Positions 1-8,693 of a stretch of 19,961 nt of DNA are shown here, in pieces. A model generated the notes under the pieces. The model worked only from the letters and a program-made list of their open reading frames with translations, was not told the origin of the DNA and ran no database searches. The position numbers were made by a program, and so were the translations under genes. The number at the start of each line of letters is the position of its first letter. Position 1 is the stretch's first letter. The DNA comes from Bacteroidota bacterium (GTDB taxonomy: Bacteria > Bacteroidota > Bacteroidia > J057), in contig CAUJFT010000326.1 of NCBI GenBank assembly GCA_963169475.1, positions 1-19,961 of the forward strand, written 5' to 3'.

Positions 1-740
1 AGCGATTCATGTAAAGTAAGTGGTGGCAAAATTCCGGACATTCGTTTAGCGAGCATGGTTTTTCCTGCGCCCGGCGGTCCAATCATAATCACATTATGCC
101 CGCCTGCTGCGGCAATTTCCATTGCTCTCTTTACATTTTCCTGCCCTTTTACATCAGAAAAATCACATTCATAAAAGGTTTGTGCCTCATAAAATAAAAG
201 GCGAGTATTTTTTGTAAGTGGCTGTATATCGAGGTCTCCATTAAGAAAATCCACGGCATCTCCTATGTTTTCAACCGGAATTACATTTAGACCACTTACA
301 ATGGCCGCTTCATCGGCATTAACCTTGGGGAGAATCAATCCTTTAAATCCTCGTTTTTTCGCTTCAATTGCAATAGGTAACGCCCCCTTGATAGGTTGAA
401 GTGTGCCATCTAATGAGAGTTCTCCCATGATGAGATAATCGTTAATTTCCTCTACGGGAATATCGCCATTGGCTGCAAGTATCCCGATAGCTATCGTTAA
501 ATCATAAGCAGACCCTTCTTTTCTGATGTCTGCCGGAGCCATATTAATCGTTATCTTTCTTCTTGGTAGGTCTAATTTATTGTTTCTAAATGCCGTAAAA
601 ATCCGTTCTTTACTTTCCTTGACGGCATTATCGGGTAGCCCGACTAAGGCATAGCCAAATCCTCCCCCTATATCAGTTTCTACTGTAATCATAGTCGCGT
701 GAATCCCCTGAACCGCGCTCCCATAAGTTTTTACTAACAT
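1..740 (-). CDS. comM: YifB/ComM-family Mg-chelatase-like AAA+ ATPase, N-terminal part (cut by window edge)
   Basis: Translation from the ATG at 740 gives 246 codons and runs off the left edge, so the C-terminal half is missing. Residues 1-180 form the Lon-S5-like/ChlI N-terminal domain typical of YifB (opening MLVKTYGSAVQGI, then VGLPDNAVKESKER and INMAPADIRKEGSAYDL). Residues 221-228 are a Walker A motif, GPPGAGKT, followed by MLAKRMSGILPPLT, a highly characteristic YifB stretch. In Proteobacteria ComM is a hexameric helicase that promotes branch migration during integration of transformed DNA; in Bacteroidota the role is inferred only by homology. The gene starts 213 bases downstream of the giant PKD gene on the same strand, with a terminator between them, so it is probably transcribed separately. 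Family assignment is secure; natural competence cannot be concluded from it. Confidence 0.93.
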   Translation of the reverse strand, partial: MLVKTYGSAVQGIHATMITVETDIGGGFGYALVGLPDNAVKESKERIFTAFRNNKLDLPRRKITINMAPADIRKEGSAYDLTIAIGILAANGDIPVEEINDYLIMGELSLDGTLQPIKGALPIAIEAKKRGFKGLILPKVNADEAAIVSGLNVIPVENIGDAVDFLNGDLDIQPLTKNTRLLFYEAQTFYECDFSDVKGQENVKRAMEIAAAGGHNVIMIGPPGAGKTMLAKRMSGILPPLTLHES

Positions 741-884
741 AAATTTCAGTCGTTAATTGGTAATCATTTAATTTCACGATACAAAAATGGCACTCCCTTA
801 CGAAGGATAAATGGAAAAAAAGATTGTTTTGGTAACTTAAATAGCTTCATAGTATTCTTGTATATTCATAGTAATCAACAATAT

Positions 885-930
885 AAACAAAGAAAAACCG
901 GAGAAATTAACAATAATTTTCTCCGGTTTT
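885..930 (-). terminator. Rho-independent terminator after the giant PKD gene
   Basis: A perfect 13-bp inverted repeat (arms 894-906 and 918-930, AAAACCGGAGAAA and its complement) encloses an 11-base loop. On the minus strand the stem is followed by a T-rich run (TTTTTCTTTG). It begins 24 bases after the TAA stop of the PKD gene (954-956) and lies before comM, so it should end transcription of the long gene. Confidence 0.85.
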
Positions 931-953
931 GGTATAAAAATATTTTTGTAACC

Positions 954-3900
954 TTATCTTATGAGGGTAATACTTCCCTTCATATTAAAGGATTCTCCTT
1001 TTTCGCCCCGCCCTTTTACCCGGTACATATATACCCCCTCTACGGCAGACTGTCCCTTAACGGAGCCGTCCCAGCCGTCATTCATGTTTTTAGAAAGGAA
1101 GATTTCCTTACCCCAACGGTCATAAATTTTTAATTCAAACTCCGTAACATTTGTCCCTTTGATGAAGAAAACGTCATTATTCCCGTCATTATTAGGAGTA
1201 AAAGCATTAGGGGCATAAATCGTAGGATTGAGGGTTACACAATCTTCATTGGAAACAGAGATAGCCTCTCTTCCTCCAAGCTCATGTGCTACAATACGAT
1301 AGCAAAGATTAGCCTGATTTAATTTAGTCTTATAGTCAATGAATTTTGTATCATCTTGCCCTACTACATCTACTCGCGTCCAATCATTTTGCTCATCGAA
1401 AACCTGAATTTCATAGTATTCCACATTTGCTACCCATTCTACATATTTAGACCAAGTGAGTACAGGATTTTGCTCATCGTCCATTTCCGCTTTGAGGAGA
1501 ATCGTTTTTCCTGTTCTGCCTGGATTTGTAAGGTCTCCACAACTATCAAGGACAATTACGCGGTAGTTATATGACATAGAGTCCACCATTACCTCTGTAT
1601 CTAAGTATGACAATTGACCAAGAGGTAACACTGCAAGTTGCTTCCAGACATACCCTCCTTTTGAACGTTCAAGGATATAATTCATGGGCTTATAACCCGG
1701 ATAATCTCCCCACATAACTTCTATATCCTTATCCGCAATTACGGTGGCATAAGTAACGTGACTTCTTTGGATTGGCGTATTATGTTGAGGCGAATTTCCA
1801 CTTACATCACTAAGGGAAGTTTGTTGGTTTCCACCAAACTCAACTGCTACCACTCTGTAATAGGCAGAATCACGACAGAAGGTTTGAGAGTCTATATAAG
1901 TATTGAATATCCCCCCTACAGCCGCAATAGAATCCATCGCTGCAAGATTATAAGTAGGGGAATCGGCACGATAAATATTATATTGCAGGACATTATTATT
2001 GGTAGCATTTCCCCACCCTTCATAATGCGACCATAAAAGTTTGACGGCATCTTGCTGCTTGATAGCATTAAGCCCTACCGTACAATGCCTTTCTGTTTCA
2101 CTCATTCGCGAATACTTCAGACATTCATTTTGAACAAGCACTCTATAGCAGTAGGAAAACTCTTCACAATCTATCCCTATAGCATCGGAAAGCGTAGTTG
2201 TATTTTGGTTATTAGTGCTATCTACCCTCAGCCAAGTATTCATACCGGGAATAAATCGGTAAAGGATATACTGCCGGAAATCAGGGAGAGGATAAGGGAG
2301 GTAATCAACCCGAACGAGTCCTGGATTCTGAACGGTTGCACGAAGAATGTCAATCGGTTGAGGAATTACGGTTTCGTTTACAGTAATATAGTTAGTGATA
2401 GTAGTATCATCTGTACAGCCTATGATGTCGGTTATTTGAAGATATACGGAATAAACCCCTGCATTTGAGTAGGTATGACAAGCAGAGTCTAAGTTAGAGA
2501 TAACGGGTGCGCCTCCACCGAAGTTCCAGAGATAAGTATCTATCAGGGTATCGGATAAGGAAGCAGAAGCGTTAAAACAAGCCTCAAAGGGCTCACATCC
2601 AAGGGTAGTATCTGCTACAAAACTGGCAAGCGGGTGTCTTAAATGAATATATTGGTCTTTTGTAAGGGTATCGCGACAACCGTTTGCATCTTCAATAATC
2701 AAGGAAACGGTATAGGTACCATCAGCCGTATAAGTGTGTACGGGGTCTTGAACATTAGAAGTTCCACCATCTCCAAAATCCCATTGCCAAAAAGTAGGTA
2801 CTGTAACAGAGGTCAGATCGCTAAACAGAATCCCTTGGGGGGCGCAGCCCACCGTTGCCGACGCACCGAACTCCGGAACTGGTTGGAGATAAGCCTGAAC
2901 AATCTGAAGGGCGGTATCCTTACAGCCATGTGTATCAGTAACGGTTAGCGTTACGTTGTAGGCATTAGGAGTATTATAGGTTTTTGGGGGAGGATTCTGA
3001 ACGGTAGAAAATGTTCCATCTCCAAATCCCCATACCCACGCGTTCACTAAGGCACCGCCCACAGGAGGTTGACCCGGTCCGGGCAAACTATTATTATCGA
3101 AGGATACTACTAAGGGAGTACAGCCAGCCATAGGGTCTATATTAAATTGTGCCAAAGGTGGGCGGTACACCGTTACATTCGAGATATTAGGGATAGTATA
3201 AATACAACCTTGTGCGTCTTGTATCTGGAAAATAGGGGTATAGATACCGGGCACTGTATAAGCGTACTTTATAACGATGGTGTCAGGTCCGAGCGTGCTT
3301 GTCGTTAAAAATCTTACGTCTCCGGGTTGAGCTTCATAAAAGATATTCTGTGTCCTATCAGTAATAATCGTAAAGCTAACTGAATCGTAGGGACAAGCTT
3401 GAGTTGGACTAACTGTTACATTCCCAATCGGACCGTTTAGGACAATAAAATCATTTTTTATCATCGTATCCTGACACCCGTCTTCATGCGTAATGATAAG
3501 CGTTACATCAAAGTTTCCGGCATAGGTATAAATATGTCCGGGATTTTGTAGCGTAGAATTGGGAGAACCATCTCCAAAGTTCCACGTCCAACCGGCGATA
3601 TTTCCCACAGATAAATCATTAAAAAGAGAGGTCAAGGGTGGGCAAGGTGCCGAGGTAGGTGCGCCGGTAAAATCTGGAGTCATTCCTTCTATTTCAATAT
3701 AATTTACTTTTGTAGCAGAATCAATACAACCATTTGCATCTGTTACGATTACTTTAACGGTATAGAAACCCGGAGCGGAATAGGCGTGTTGTACACTCCC
3801 TGCCCCTTGAGAGGTAGCCGAAGTTTGGTCTCCAAAAAACCATTGATAGGAGCTGCCGGGTATTGTGGGAGTAAAAGTTATTTGATTACCTACGCAGGTA

Positions 3901-6686
3901 ACGGTATCGTCTGCGGTAAATCGGACATCGGGGAAGGTCGCAATAATATAATCAGAGCGAGTTCTCACTCCTACACAACCGTCAGAGTCTGTAACCGATA
4001 AGATAACCGTATAACTTCCATTTTGGGTAAAAGTATGAGTTGGATTATTGATACCGGTAACAGGGGTAGGTGGCGCACCCGGAAATGACCACGTAATAGA
4101 GCTTTGGGTGGTACCTGGATATAGCTGTGTAAGATTCGTAAAGTCAGTGGTAAAAGGGGTACAACCGGTAGTGTCAGAGGCTACAAAATCGGCAAAGGGT
4201 CCCGTTACTGTAACGTAATCAAAGAAGGTAATTGTATCTGTACATTCACTTGCGTCCATAACTACGAGGGTAACGGTATAAGAGCCGTTTTGGGTATAAG
4301 CATGTTGGCCGTCTCCATTAGTAGTATCTATTACGCCATCACCATATTCCCATATAAAACTAGTTCCATTTTGACTTTGGGCGAAAAAAGTAGTAGCCAC
4401 ATTTCGGCAGATTGTCAAATCTGCGAGAAAAAAATTAGCGACAGGATTCCCTACAACTACATTTCTTGTAAGAGAATCCGTACAACCCGTAGCTCCATTC
4501 GTTACTACCAACTTAACGGGAATCTGGGCTGGAGAACCATTATAGTTTTGAGTAGGGGGATTAAAGGGAATGGTTGCAGGCGGGACATTAGCCGAAGAAA
4601 AGGGAGTAGCACTATTATTAAAATACCATTGATAATTAGTAACACCTACAGCTCCGTTTTGAGAGTTATTGGAGAAAGAGAAAGTAGCCGGAAGCCCGCA
4701 AAAAACAGAAGGAGTCGCATCAAAGTCTGCTTTTGGTCCATTTACAGTAATAATATCATCTTGCACTAAGGTATCGCGACAACCATTATTGTTAATGATA
4801 AGTGCTACGCTAAATACTCCAGTATCTCCATAAGCCCATGTAGGGTCAGGGTTAGAGGCTCCCGGATTGAATGCAGGGGGATTATAATCAAAATCCCACG
4901 CATACTGCCAATTAGGATTAGTAAATAAACTCGTAAATTGTATTTGGTTATTTACACATACGCTGGAAAGGTCATAGTTAAATCCCATTTGGGGATGAGT
5001 GCCAATAGCAAGATACTGGGTACGTTCAAAGGTGTCCACACAGCCTCCTTGGGTGGTAATAATCAGCATTACATCATAATTCCCTGTATTATTAAAGGTT
5101 AATGTAGGATTAGGGGTAAGCGCAGGCAGAGAACCAGGGGTAGGAACTATTCCGCCGGGGGGAGTAACTATCCAATTATAATCTACGATAGTATCATTAC
5201 TAGTAGAGCTACTCGTAAATGTAATGTTTAATGGGCGGCAGCCTTCTGTAATGTCAGCCACGAAGTTAGCGGTGGGAATCTGAATACTGATATAGTTAGT
5301 GCGGCGTAGGGTGTCTTTGCAGCCAGCTGCATTTTCAACAATTAGCCTTACGGTTTTATTTCCGACACTTGTGTAATTGACTTGGGTGATAGGATTTGTC
5401 GTTACATAAGGAGCGGGGAGGCTTGCTCCTGCACCAAAGTCCCAACTATAAGTGAGCGTACCGGGCGTTCCCCCCAAAGAGGCACTAGCGTCAAAGGTAA
5501 AATTACTCGATACTACTTTGCAATCAATGTTTTTATCAACGGTAAAATCCGCCAAAGGAGAAGGCTCTACAGTGATATTTACGGTAGTACTATTGCTACA
5601 CCCTGCTCCATTACTCGCAAGTACGCCAATGCAAAAAGTTCCTGTAGTATTGTATGTATGGGAGATGGAAGTTCCTGTTCCATCTGTAGTTCCGTTACAA
5701 TCTAAATCCCATGTAAAATTGGAGGCTCCGGTACCTTGGAAGACCACCGTTTTCCCTACACAAACGGGATTTGGGACATCTATTCCTGCGATTACGGCAC
5801 CCACTCCAATATACCCACTCTTTACGACAGTATCTTTACATCCCGCTGGAGTAGTTACAATCAAAGTAACGTCAAAAGTTCCGGAATTACCAAAATTTAT
5901 GTTGGTGGGGCTTTGTCCGGTAGCTGTTGCAGGAAGTCCGCCAGGGAAAAACCATTCATAGGTAGAACCGGGTGGCATCGCCCCGCTATTTAGTGTACTA
6001 GTATTAAAGAAGTTTACATTAAGAGGGGGTTGGCAAGCACTTGTTACATTAGAGGTAAAATCTGCTTCTGGACTAGGTACTACAGTCAGAAGATTGGGGA
6101 ATGTGGTATCTGCAGCGCAATTATTATCGTCGAATACTTGGATTACTACGTTTTGAGTGCCGGGTATTGGTATGCTAACGGTAATATCTTGTCCTTGAAA
6201 AATATTACCAGCACCAATCTCCCAGAACCATGTTACAATCGGACTTGAGCCGGGGGAGGTATTACCTGTAAGGTTAAAAGTGGCGGGAGCGCACCCGATG
6301 GGCGGGTTGACGGTAGGGGCAGTAATGATAGGATAAGGGTTTACACAGATAAAATTGGGTTTAATCAATGCAGCAGTATCCCCGCTATTTGTGGTAATTT
6401 TTAGTCGTATGTCATAACACCCAACTGCTGTATAAATATGGCTAGGGTTTTGAACAAATGAATGGGGAGTATTATCTCCAAAGTCCCACTCCCAGGATAT
6501 AATTGGGTCTCCTACGGAAGTAGATAAATCTGTAAAGATTGGGGTAACTGTCCCGCAACCCGATGAGTCAGAGGCAGAAAAATCTACTGTCTGAGCATTG
6601 ATTACAGTAAAACAAGTTGCAAAGAACAATAAGGCGACGCACCTTGAATACATATTCTTCACCGATGAACGCAATGGGAAAATCAT
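954..6686 (-). CDS. Giant secreted PKD-repeat protein with T9SS type B (gliding motility-associated) C-terminal sorting domain
   Basis: This 1910-residue protein has a Sec signal peptide (hydrophobic core about residues 16-29, likely cut at A31/Q32). Residues about 33-1437 hold roughly 16 PKD-like repeats of about 88 residues; clear cores are WDFGD, WNFGDG, WGFGDG, WEYGDG and WDFGDGG, while others are degenerate (for example WSFPGA). Each repeat carries one cysteine near its first strand (often GCxP) and one near its end (often GCxD), consistent with an internal disulfide. Residues about 1438-1820 look like four fibronectin-III-like modules ending in YRV or YRI strands. Residues 1821-1910 match the type B sorting domain: APNAFTPNNDGNNDVF, then LKIYDRWGKEIF, WDG, GVYMYRVKG and a final KGSITLIR. 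The known role of that domain is export across the outer membrane by the type IX system and cell-surface attachment or release. An adhesin or matrix role is inferred; the substrate is unknown. An alternative start is Met12 (6653), which leaves a shorter, conventional signal peptide. Confidence 0.92.
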   Translation of the reverse strand: MIFPLRSSVKNMYSRCVALLFFATCFTVINAQTVDFSASDSSGCGTVTPIFTDLSTSVGDPIISWEWDFGDNTPHSFVQNPSHIYTAVGCYDIRLKITTNSGDTAALIKPNFICVNPYPIITAPTVNPPIGCAPATFNLTGNTSPGSSPIVTWFWEIGAGNIFQGQDITVSIPIPGTQNVVIQVFDDNNCAADTTFPNLLTVVPSPEADFTSNVTSACQPPLNVNFFNTSTLNSGAMPPGSTYEWFFPGGLPATATGQSPTNINFGNSGTFDVTLIVTTPAGCKDTVVKSGYIGVGAVIAGIDVPNPVCVGKTVVFQGTGASNFTWDLDCNGTTDGTGTSISHTYNTTGTFCIGVLASNGAGCSNSTTVNITVEPSPLADFTVDKNIDCKVVSSNFTFDASASLGGTPGTLTYSWDFGAGASLPAPYVTTNPITQVNYTSVGNKTVRLIVENAAGCKDTLRRTNYISIQIPTANFVADITEGCRPLNITFTSSSTSNDTIVDYNWIVTPPGGIVPTPGSLPALTPNPTLTFNNTGNYDVMLIITTQGGCVDTFERTQYLAIGTHPQMGFNYDLSSVCVNNQIQFTSLFTNPNWQYAWDFDYNPPAFNPGASNPDPTWAYGDTGVFSVALIINNNGCRDTLVQDDIITVNGPKADFDATPSVFCGLPATFSFSNNSQNGAVGVTNYQWYFNNSATPFSSANVPPATIPFNPPTQNYNGSPAQIPVKLVVTNGATGCTDSLTRNVVVGNPVANFFLADLTICRNVATTFFAQSQNGTSFIWEYGDGVIDTTNGDGQHAYTQNGSYTVTLVVMDASECTDTITFFDYVTVTGPFADFVASDTTGCTPFTTDFTNLTQLYPGTTQSSITWSFPGAPPTPVTGINNPTHTFTQNGSYTVILSVTDSDGCVGVRTRSDYIIATFPDVRFTADDTVTCVGNQITFTPTIPGSSYQWFFGDQTSATSQGAGSVQHAYSAPGFYTVKVIVTDANGCIDSATKVNYIEIEGMTPDFTGAPTSAPCPPLTSLFNDLSVGNIAGWTWNFGDGSPNSTLQNPGHIYTYAGNFDVTLIITHEDGCQDTMIKNDFIVLNGPIGNVTVSPTQACPYDSVSFTIITDRTQNIFYEAQPGDVRFLTTSTLGPDTIVIKYAYTVPGIYTPIFQIQDAQGCIYTIPNISNVTVYRPPLAQFNIDPMAGCTPLVVSFDNNSLPGPGQPPVGGALVNAWVWGFGDGTFSTVQNPPPKTYNTPNAYNVTLTVTDTHGCKDTALQIVQAYLQPVPEFGASATVGCAPQGILFSDLTSVTVPTFWQWDFGDGGTSNVQDPVHTYTADGTYTVSLIIEDANGCRDTLTKDQYIHLRHPLASFVADTTLGCEPFEACFNASASLSDTLIDTYLWNFGGGAPVISNLDSACHTYSNAGVYSVYLQITDIIGCTDDTTITNYITVNETVIPQPIDILRATVQNPGLVRVDYLPYPLPDFRQYILYRFIPGMNTWLRVDSTNNQNTTTLSDAIGIDCEEFSYCYRVLVQNECLKYSRMSETERHCTVGLNAIKQQDAVKLLWSHYEGWGNATNNNVLQYNIYRADSPTYNLAAMDSIAAVGGIFNTYIDSQTFCRDSAYYRVVAVEFGGNQQTSLSDVSGNSPQHNTPIQRSHVTYATVIADKDIEVMWGDYPGYKPMNYILERSKGGYVWKQLAVLPLGQLSYLDTEVMVDSMSYNYRVIVLDSCGDLTNPGRTGKTILLKAEMDDEQNPVLTWSKYVEWVANVEYYEIQVFDEQNDWTRVDVVGQDDTKFIDYKTKLNQANLCYRIVAHELGGREAISVSNEDCVTLNPTIYAPNAFTPNNDGNNDVFFIKGTNVTEFELKIYDRWGKEIFLSKNMNDGWDGSVKGQSAVEGVYMYRVKGRGEKGESFNMKGSITLIR

Positions 6687-6827
6687 GGAGTAATTGATTT
6701 TAATCTTTATAACTTCGGAAACCTAATTTCAAATATGGTAAACGCAAAAAAACGCAATTTATTGATAAGAAAACGTTTTTTGTGTTTCTACTGCAATAAA
6801 TTAGGTCTAAATGGTTAAATCAGGCTG

Positions 6828-6835
6828 CAAAGATA
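6828..6835 (-). promoter_or_regulatory. Possible -7 element (TATCTTTG) for the giant PKD gene
   Basis: On the minus strand this 8-mer matches the Bacteroidota -7 consensus TAnnTTTG. It lies about 140 bases upstream of the ATG at 6686 and just after the end of the pseudouridine synthase gene. No TTG is found at the usual 17-23 base spacing upstream, so support is partial. The 6687-6901 gap otherwise shows only AT-rich sequence and a weak hairpin. Confidence 0.4.
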
Positions 6836-6866
6836 AAGTTTTTTTACTTGAAACTATCTCTTAATC

Positions 6867-6897
6867 AAAAACATCTTTTTACGGAAGAAATGTTTTT
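6867..6897 (-). terminator. Weak AT-rich hairpin after the pseudouridine synthase gene
   Basis: Perfect 8-bp arms AAAAACAT (6867-6874) and ATGTTTTT (6890-6897) enclose 15 bases in which CTT and AAG can extend the stem. It begins 4 bases after the TAA stop of the rluA-family gene. The stem is almost all A/T, and its T run is inside the stem, so termination may be inefficient. Confidence 0.45.
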
Positions 6898-6901
6898 ATA
6901 C

Positions 6902-7591
6902 TTAATATCCTTTGTCGTGAAAAGGCTTCCATACATGAATAAGAGGAGTAGGCACAGTAATCACCATTTTTTCTTTTCTTACGGGGTGGGTAAACGCTAT
7001 CTCTTTTGCTAGTAGTGCAATGGCTTGTTCGGGTAAAAATGTTGTTTTTCCGTATTTAACATCTCCGCAAATGACACAGCCTATGGTGGTCATTTGTACC
7101 CGAATCTGATGCTGCCTTCCAGTAATAGGATGCACTTTGATGAGTGTTTTACCCTCTTCGTCGCTGTCAAGCACTTCATAGTCTAATTCTGCGTATTTTG
7201 AACCATGGATCGGCTTATTATATGCGCGAACGATATTTTTTTCAGCAATTTTCACTAAGTGATTAACGAGTTTGCCGGAAGGAAGGGCGGGCGGGTTTTC
7301 GGTTACACAATAGTAGGTTTTCTTCACCTGATTTAGCTGAAAGGCTTCGGACATTCGAGCGGCAGACTTGGAGGTTTTTGTAAGCAGGAGGATTCCTCCA
7401 GTCGGGCGGTCAATTCTATGAGGAAGACCGGCATAAGCTAATCCGGGTTTATTGTAAGTTACCCTTAAATAATTCTTAACCCACTCATAAGCACTAAGGT
7501 CTTTACTAGAATCTTCTTGCGAAGGCATTCCGAAGGGTTTATTAATGATAATGAGGTGATTGTCTTCAAATAGTATTATCGGCTCTTTCAT
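6902..7591 (-). CDS. RluA-family RNA pseudouridine synthase (short form without S4 domain)
   Basis: The 229-residue protein consists of the catalytic domain alone; there is no N-terminal S4 RNA-binding domain. Family landmarks are FEDNHLIIINKPFGM at about residues 8-22, the catalytic-loop motif PHRIDRPTGG with the expected nucleophilic Asp61, KKTYYCV, and HPITGRQHQIRVQM followed by GDVKYG near the C terminus. In the usual HRLDxxTSG motif the serine is replaced here by glycine (DRPTGG). Members isomerise uridine to pseudouridine in 23S rRNA or tRNA; which site this enzyme modifies cannot be read from sequence, so no symbol is given. It starts 6 bases after the stop of panB and is very probably translated from the same mRNA, although no functional link to pantothenate synthesis is known. 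Confidence 0.9.
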   Translation of the reverse strand: MKEPIILFEDNHLIIINKPFGMPSQEDSSKDLSAYEWVKNYLRVTYNKPGLAYAGLPHRIDRPTGGILLLTKTSKSAARMSEAFQLNQVKKTYYCVTENPPALPSGKLVNHLVKIAEKNIVRAYNKPIHGSKYAELDYEVLDSDEEGKTLIKVHPITGRQHQIRVQMTTIGCVICGDVKYGKTTFLPEQAIALLAKEIAFTHPVRKEKMVITVPTPLIHVWKPFHDKGY

Positions 7592-7597
7592 TCGATA

Positions 7598-8416
7598 CTA
7601 GTAGGATTCGTCTATTGTGGGAAAACTCCCTGATTTCACGTCCTCGATATAGTTTTTGATTCCTTGGGTCATAATTTCGTTCAGGTTTGCGTATCTCCTT
7701 AAAAATCTGGGGCTAAATTCTTTATTAATCCCAAGCATATCATGGGTAACCAGCACCTGTCCGTCACAATATGGGCCTGCCCCTATGCCAATTGTGGGAA
7801 TTTGTACGGTCTCGGTAACCCTTCTGGCTAATTCAGCAGGGATTTTTTCTAGAACAATCGCAAAACATCCTGCTTTTTCCAAGATAAGCGCGTCTTCCAA
7901 TAGGGTACTCGCTTCTTCTTCCTCTTTTGCCCTTACAGTATAAGTGCCGTATTTATAGATAGATTGGGGCATAAGCCCAAGGTGTCCCATAACGGGGATA
8001 CCGGCATTGACGATACGGGTAATATAATCTGCGATATGTCTGCCCCCTTCCATTTTTATGGCGTGTCCCCCTGAAGATTTCATGATTTTGATTGCACTTT
8101 TCAAGGCGGTTTTTCCATCGCCCTGATAATAACCAAACGGTAAATCTACTACCACAAGGCTACGGTCCACTCCCCTTACTACTGCACTAGCAATATCTAT
8201 CATTTGGTCAAGGGTAATGGGTAATGTGGTTTCATGCCCAAAAATAACATTAGAGGCAGAGTCTCCGACAAGAATAACATCTATCAACGCACTATCAATA
8301 ATCTGTGCAAATGTATAATCATAGGCTGTAAGCATTGCAATTTTTTCTTGCCTTGCTTTCATCTCTTGAAGCACGTGTGTCGTAATTTTTTTGAACGTTT
8401 TTTTTGCAACAGACAT
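7598..8416 (-). CDS. panB: 3-methyl-2-oxobutanoate hydroxymethyltransferase (ketopantoate hydroxymethyltransferase)
   Basis: PanB transfers a hydroxymethyl group from 5,10-methylene-tetrahydrofolate to 2-oxoisovalerate, giving ketopantoate, the first committed step toward pantothenate and coenzyme A. At 272 residues it has normal family length. Visible motifs in order: ITMLTAYD-like KIAMLTAYDYTFA (25-37), LVGDSASNV (49-57) with metal ligand Asp52, VVDLPFGYY with Asp91, IKMEGG with Lys121, GHLGLMPQS with His145, AIVLEKIP with the catalytic-base position Glu190, and IGIGAGPYCDGQVLV (209-223). All expected active-site residues are present, so the enzyme should be active. The first 14 or so residues are a short basic extension. 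It heads a two-gene unit with the pseudouridine synthase and is divergent from the lipoprotein gene; panC and panD are not in the window. Confidence 0.97.
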   Translation of the reverse strand: MSVAKKTFKKITTHVLQEMKARQEKIAMLTAYDYTFAQIIDSALIDVILVGDSASNVIFGHETTLPITLDQMIDIASAVVRGVDRSLVVVDLPFGYYQGDGKTALKSAIKIMKSSGGHAIKMEGGRHIADYITRIVNAGIPVMGHLGLMPQSIYKYGTYTVRAKEEEEASTLLEDALILEKAGCFAIVLEKIPAELARRVTETVQIPTIGIGAGPYCDGQVLVTHDMLGINKEFSPRFLRRYANLNEIMTQGIKNYIEDVKSGSFPTIDESY

Positions 8417-8467
8417 TTGGTTTTAGATTATTATGTATTGAAAAAACTATGCGCAAATAATACTCCT

Positions 8468-8475
8468 CAAAGTTA
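8468..8475 (-). promoter_or_regulatory. Possible proximal panB -7 element (TAACTTTG)
   Basis: On the minus strand the sequence is TAACTTTG, a full match to TAnnTTTG, about 52 bases upstream of the panB ATG. It would give a leader of about 45 bases. No TTG lies 17-23 bases upstream, so the -33 box is lacking or weak. The same 8-mer occurs on the plus strand ahead of the divergent lipoprotein gene. Confidence 0.45.
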
Positions 8476-8577
8476 GGGGATTTTTAGACTATACCACGAT
8501 AATGAAAAATTTAGTAAATCCCCTCTTTATCAAATTTATTGGTAAGTTTACTCTTCTATTATTCATCAAATAAAGTT

Positions 8578-8605
8578 CAAAGGTAAAGTATTTTTATGAA
8601 TACAA
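8578..8605 (-). promoter_or_regulatory. Possible distal panB promoter, TTG-N17-TACCTTTG
   Basis: On the minus strand TTG (8605-8603) is followed after 17 bases by TACCTTTG (8585-8578). This fits the published Flavobacterium-type consensus of TTG, a 17-23 base spacer, and TAnnTTTG. Transcription would begin near 8571 and give a panB leader of about 155 bases. It is the best two-box match in the 277-base divergent gap at 8417-8693; use in vivo is inferred. Confidence 0.5.
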
Positions 8606-8657
8606 GTAGCTTTTTTTGAATAAAAAAACGTTATGTCAAAAAAATAGAAAGATTCCT

Positions 8658-8665
8658 TAACTTTG
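8658..8665 (+). promoter_or_regulatory. Possible -7 element (TAACTTTG) for the lipoprotein gene
   Basis: A plus-strand TAACTTTG matches TAnnTTTG and lies 28 bases before the ATG at 8694, giving a short leader of about 20 bases. No TTG lies at the usual spacing upstream. A four-codon out-of-frame ORF (8690-8704, MYDK) overlaps the chosen start codon. Confidence 0.5.
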
Positions 8666-8693
8666 TGGCGTTTTTACGTAATTACCAAAATGT

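Noticed and set aside
954..5300. Regularly spaced similar segments in the PKD region as a CRISPR array or DNA-level repeat
   Set aside because: The regularity is at protein level (about 88-residue domains) with low nucleotide identity; there are no short identical repeats with unique spacers.
5452..5961. Plus-strand open frame of 169 codons opposite the giant PKD gene, and similar frames at 4290-4769 and 2052-2468
   Set aside because: They lie entirely antisense to a clearly coding gene, have compositions expected from reversed Thr/Val/Gly-rich codons, and show no family motif, signal or start context.
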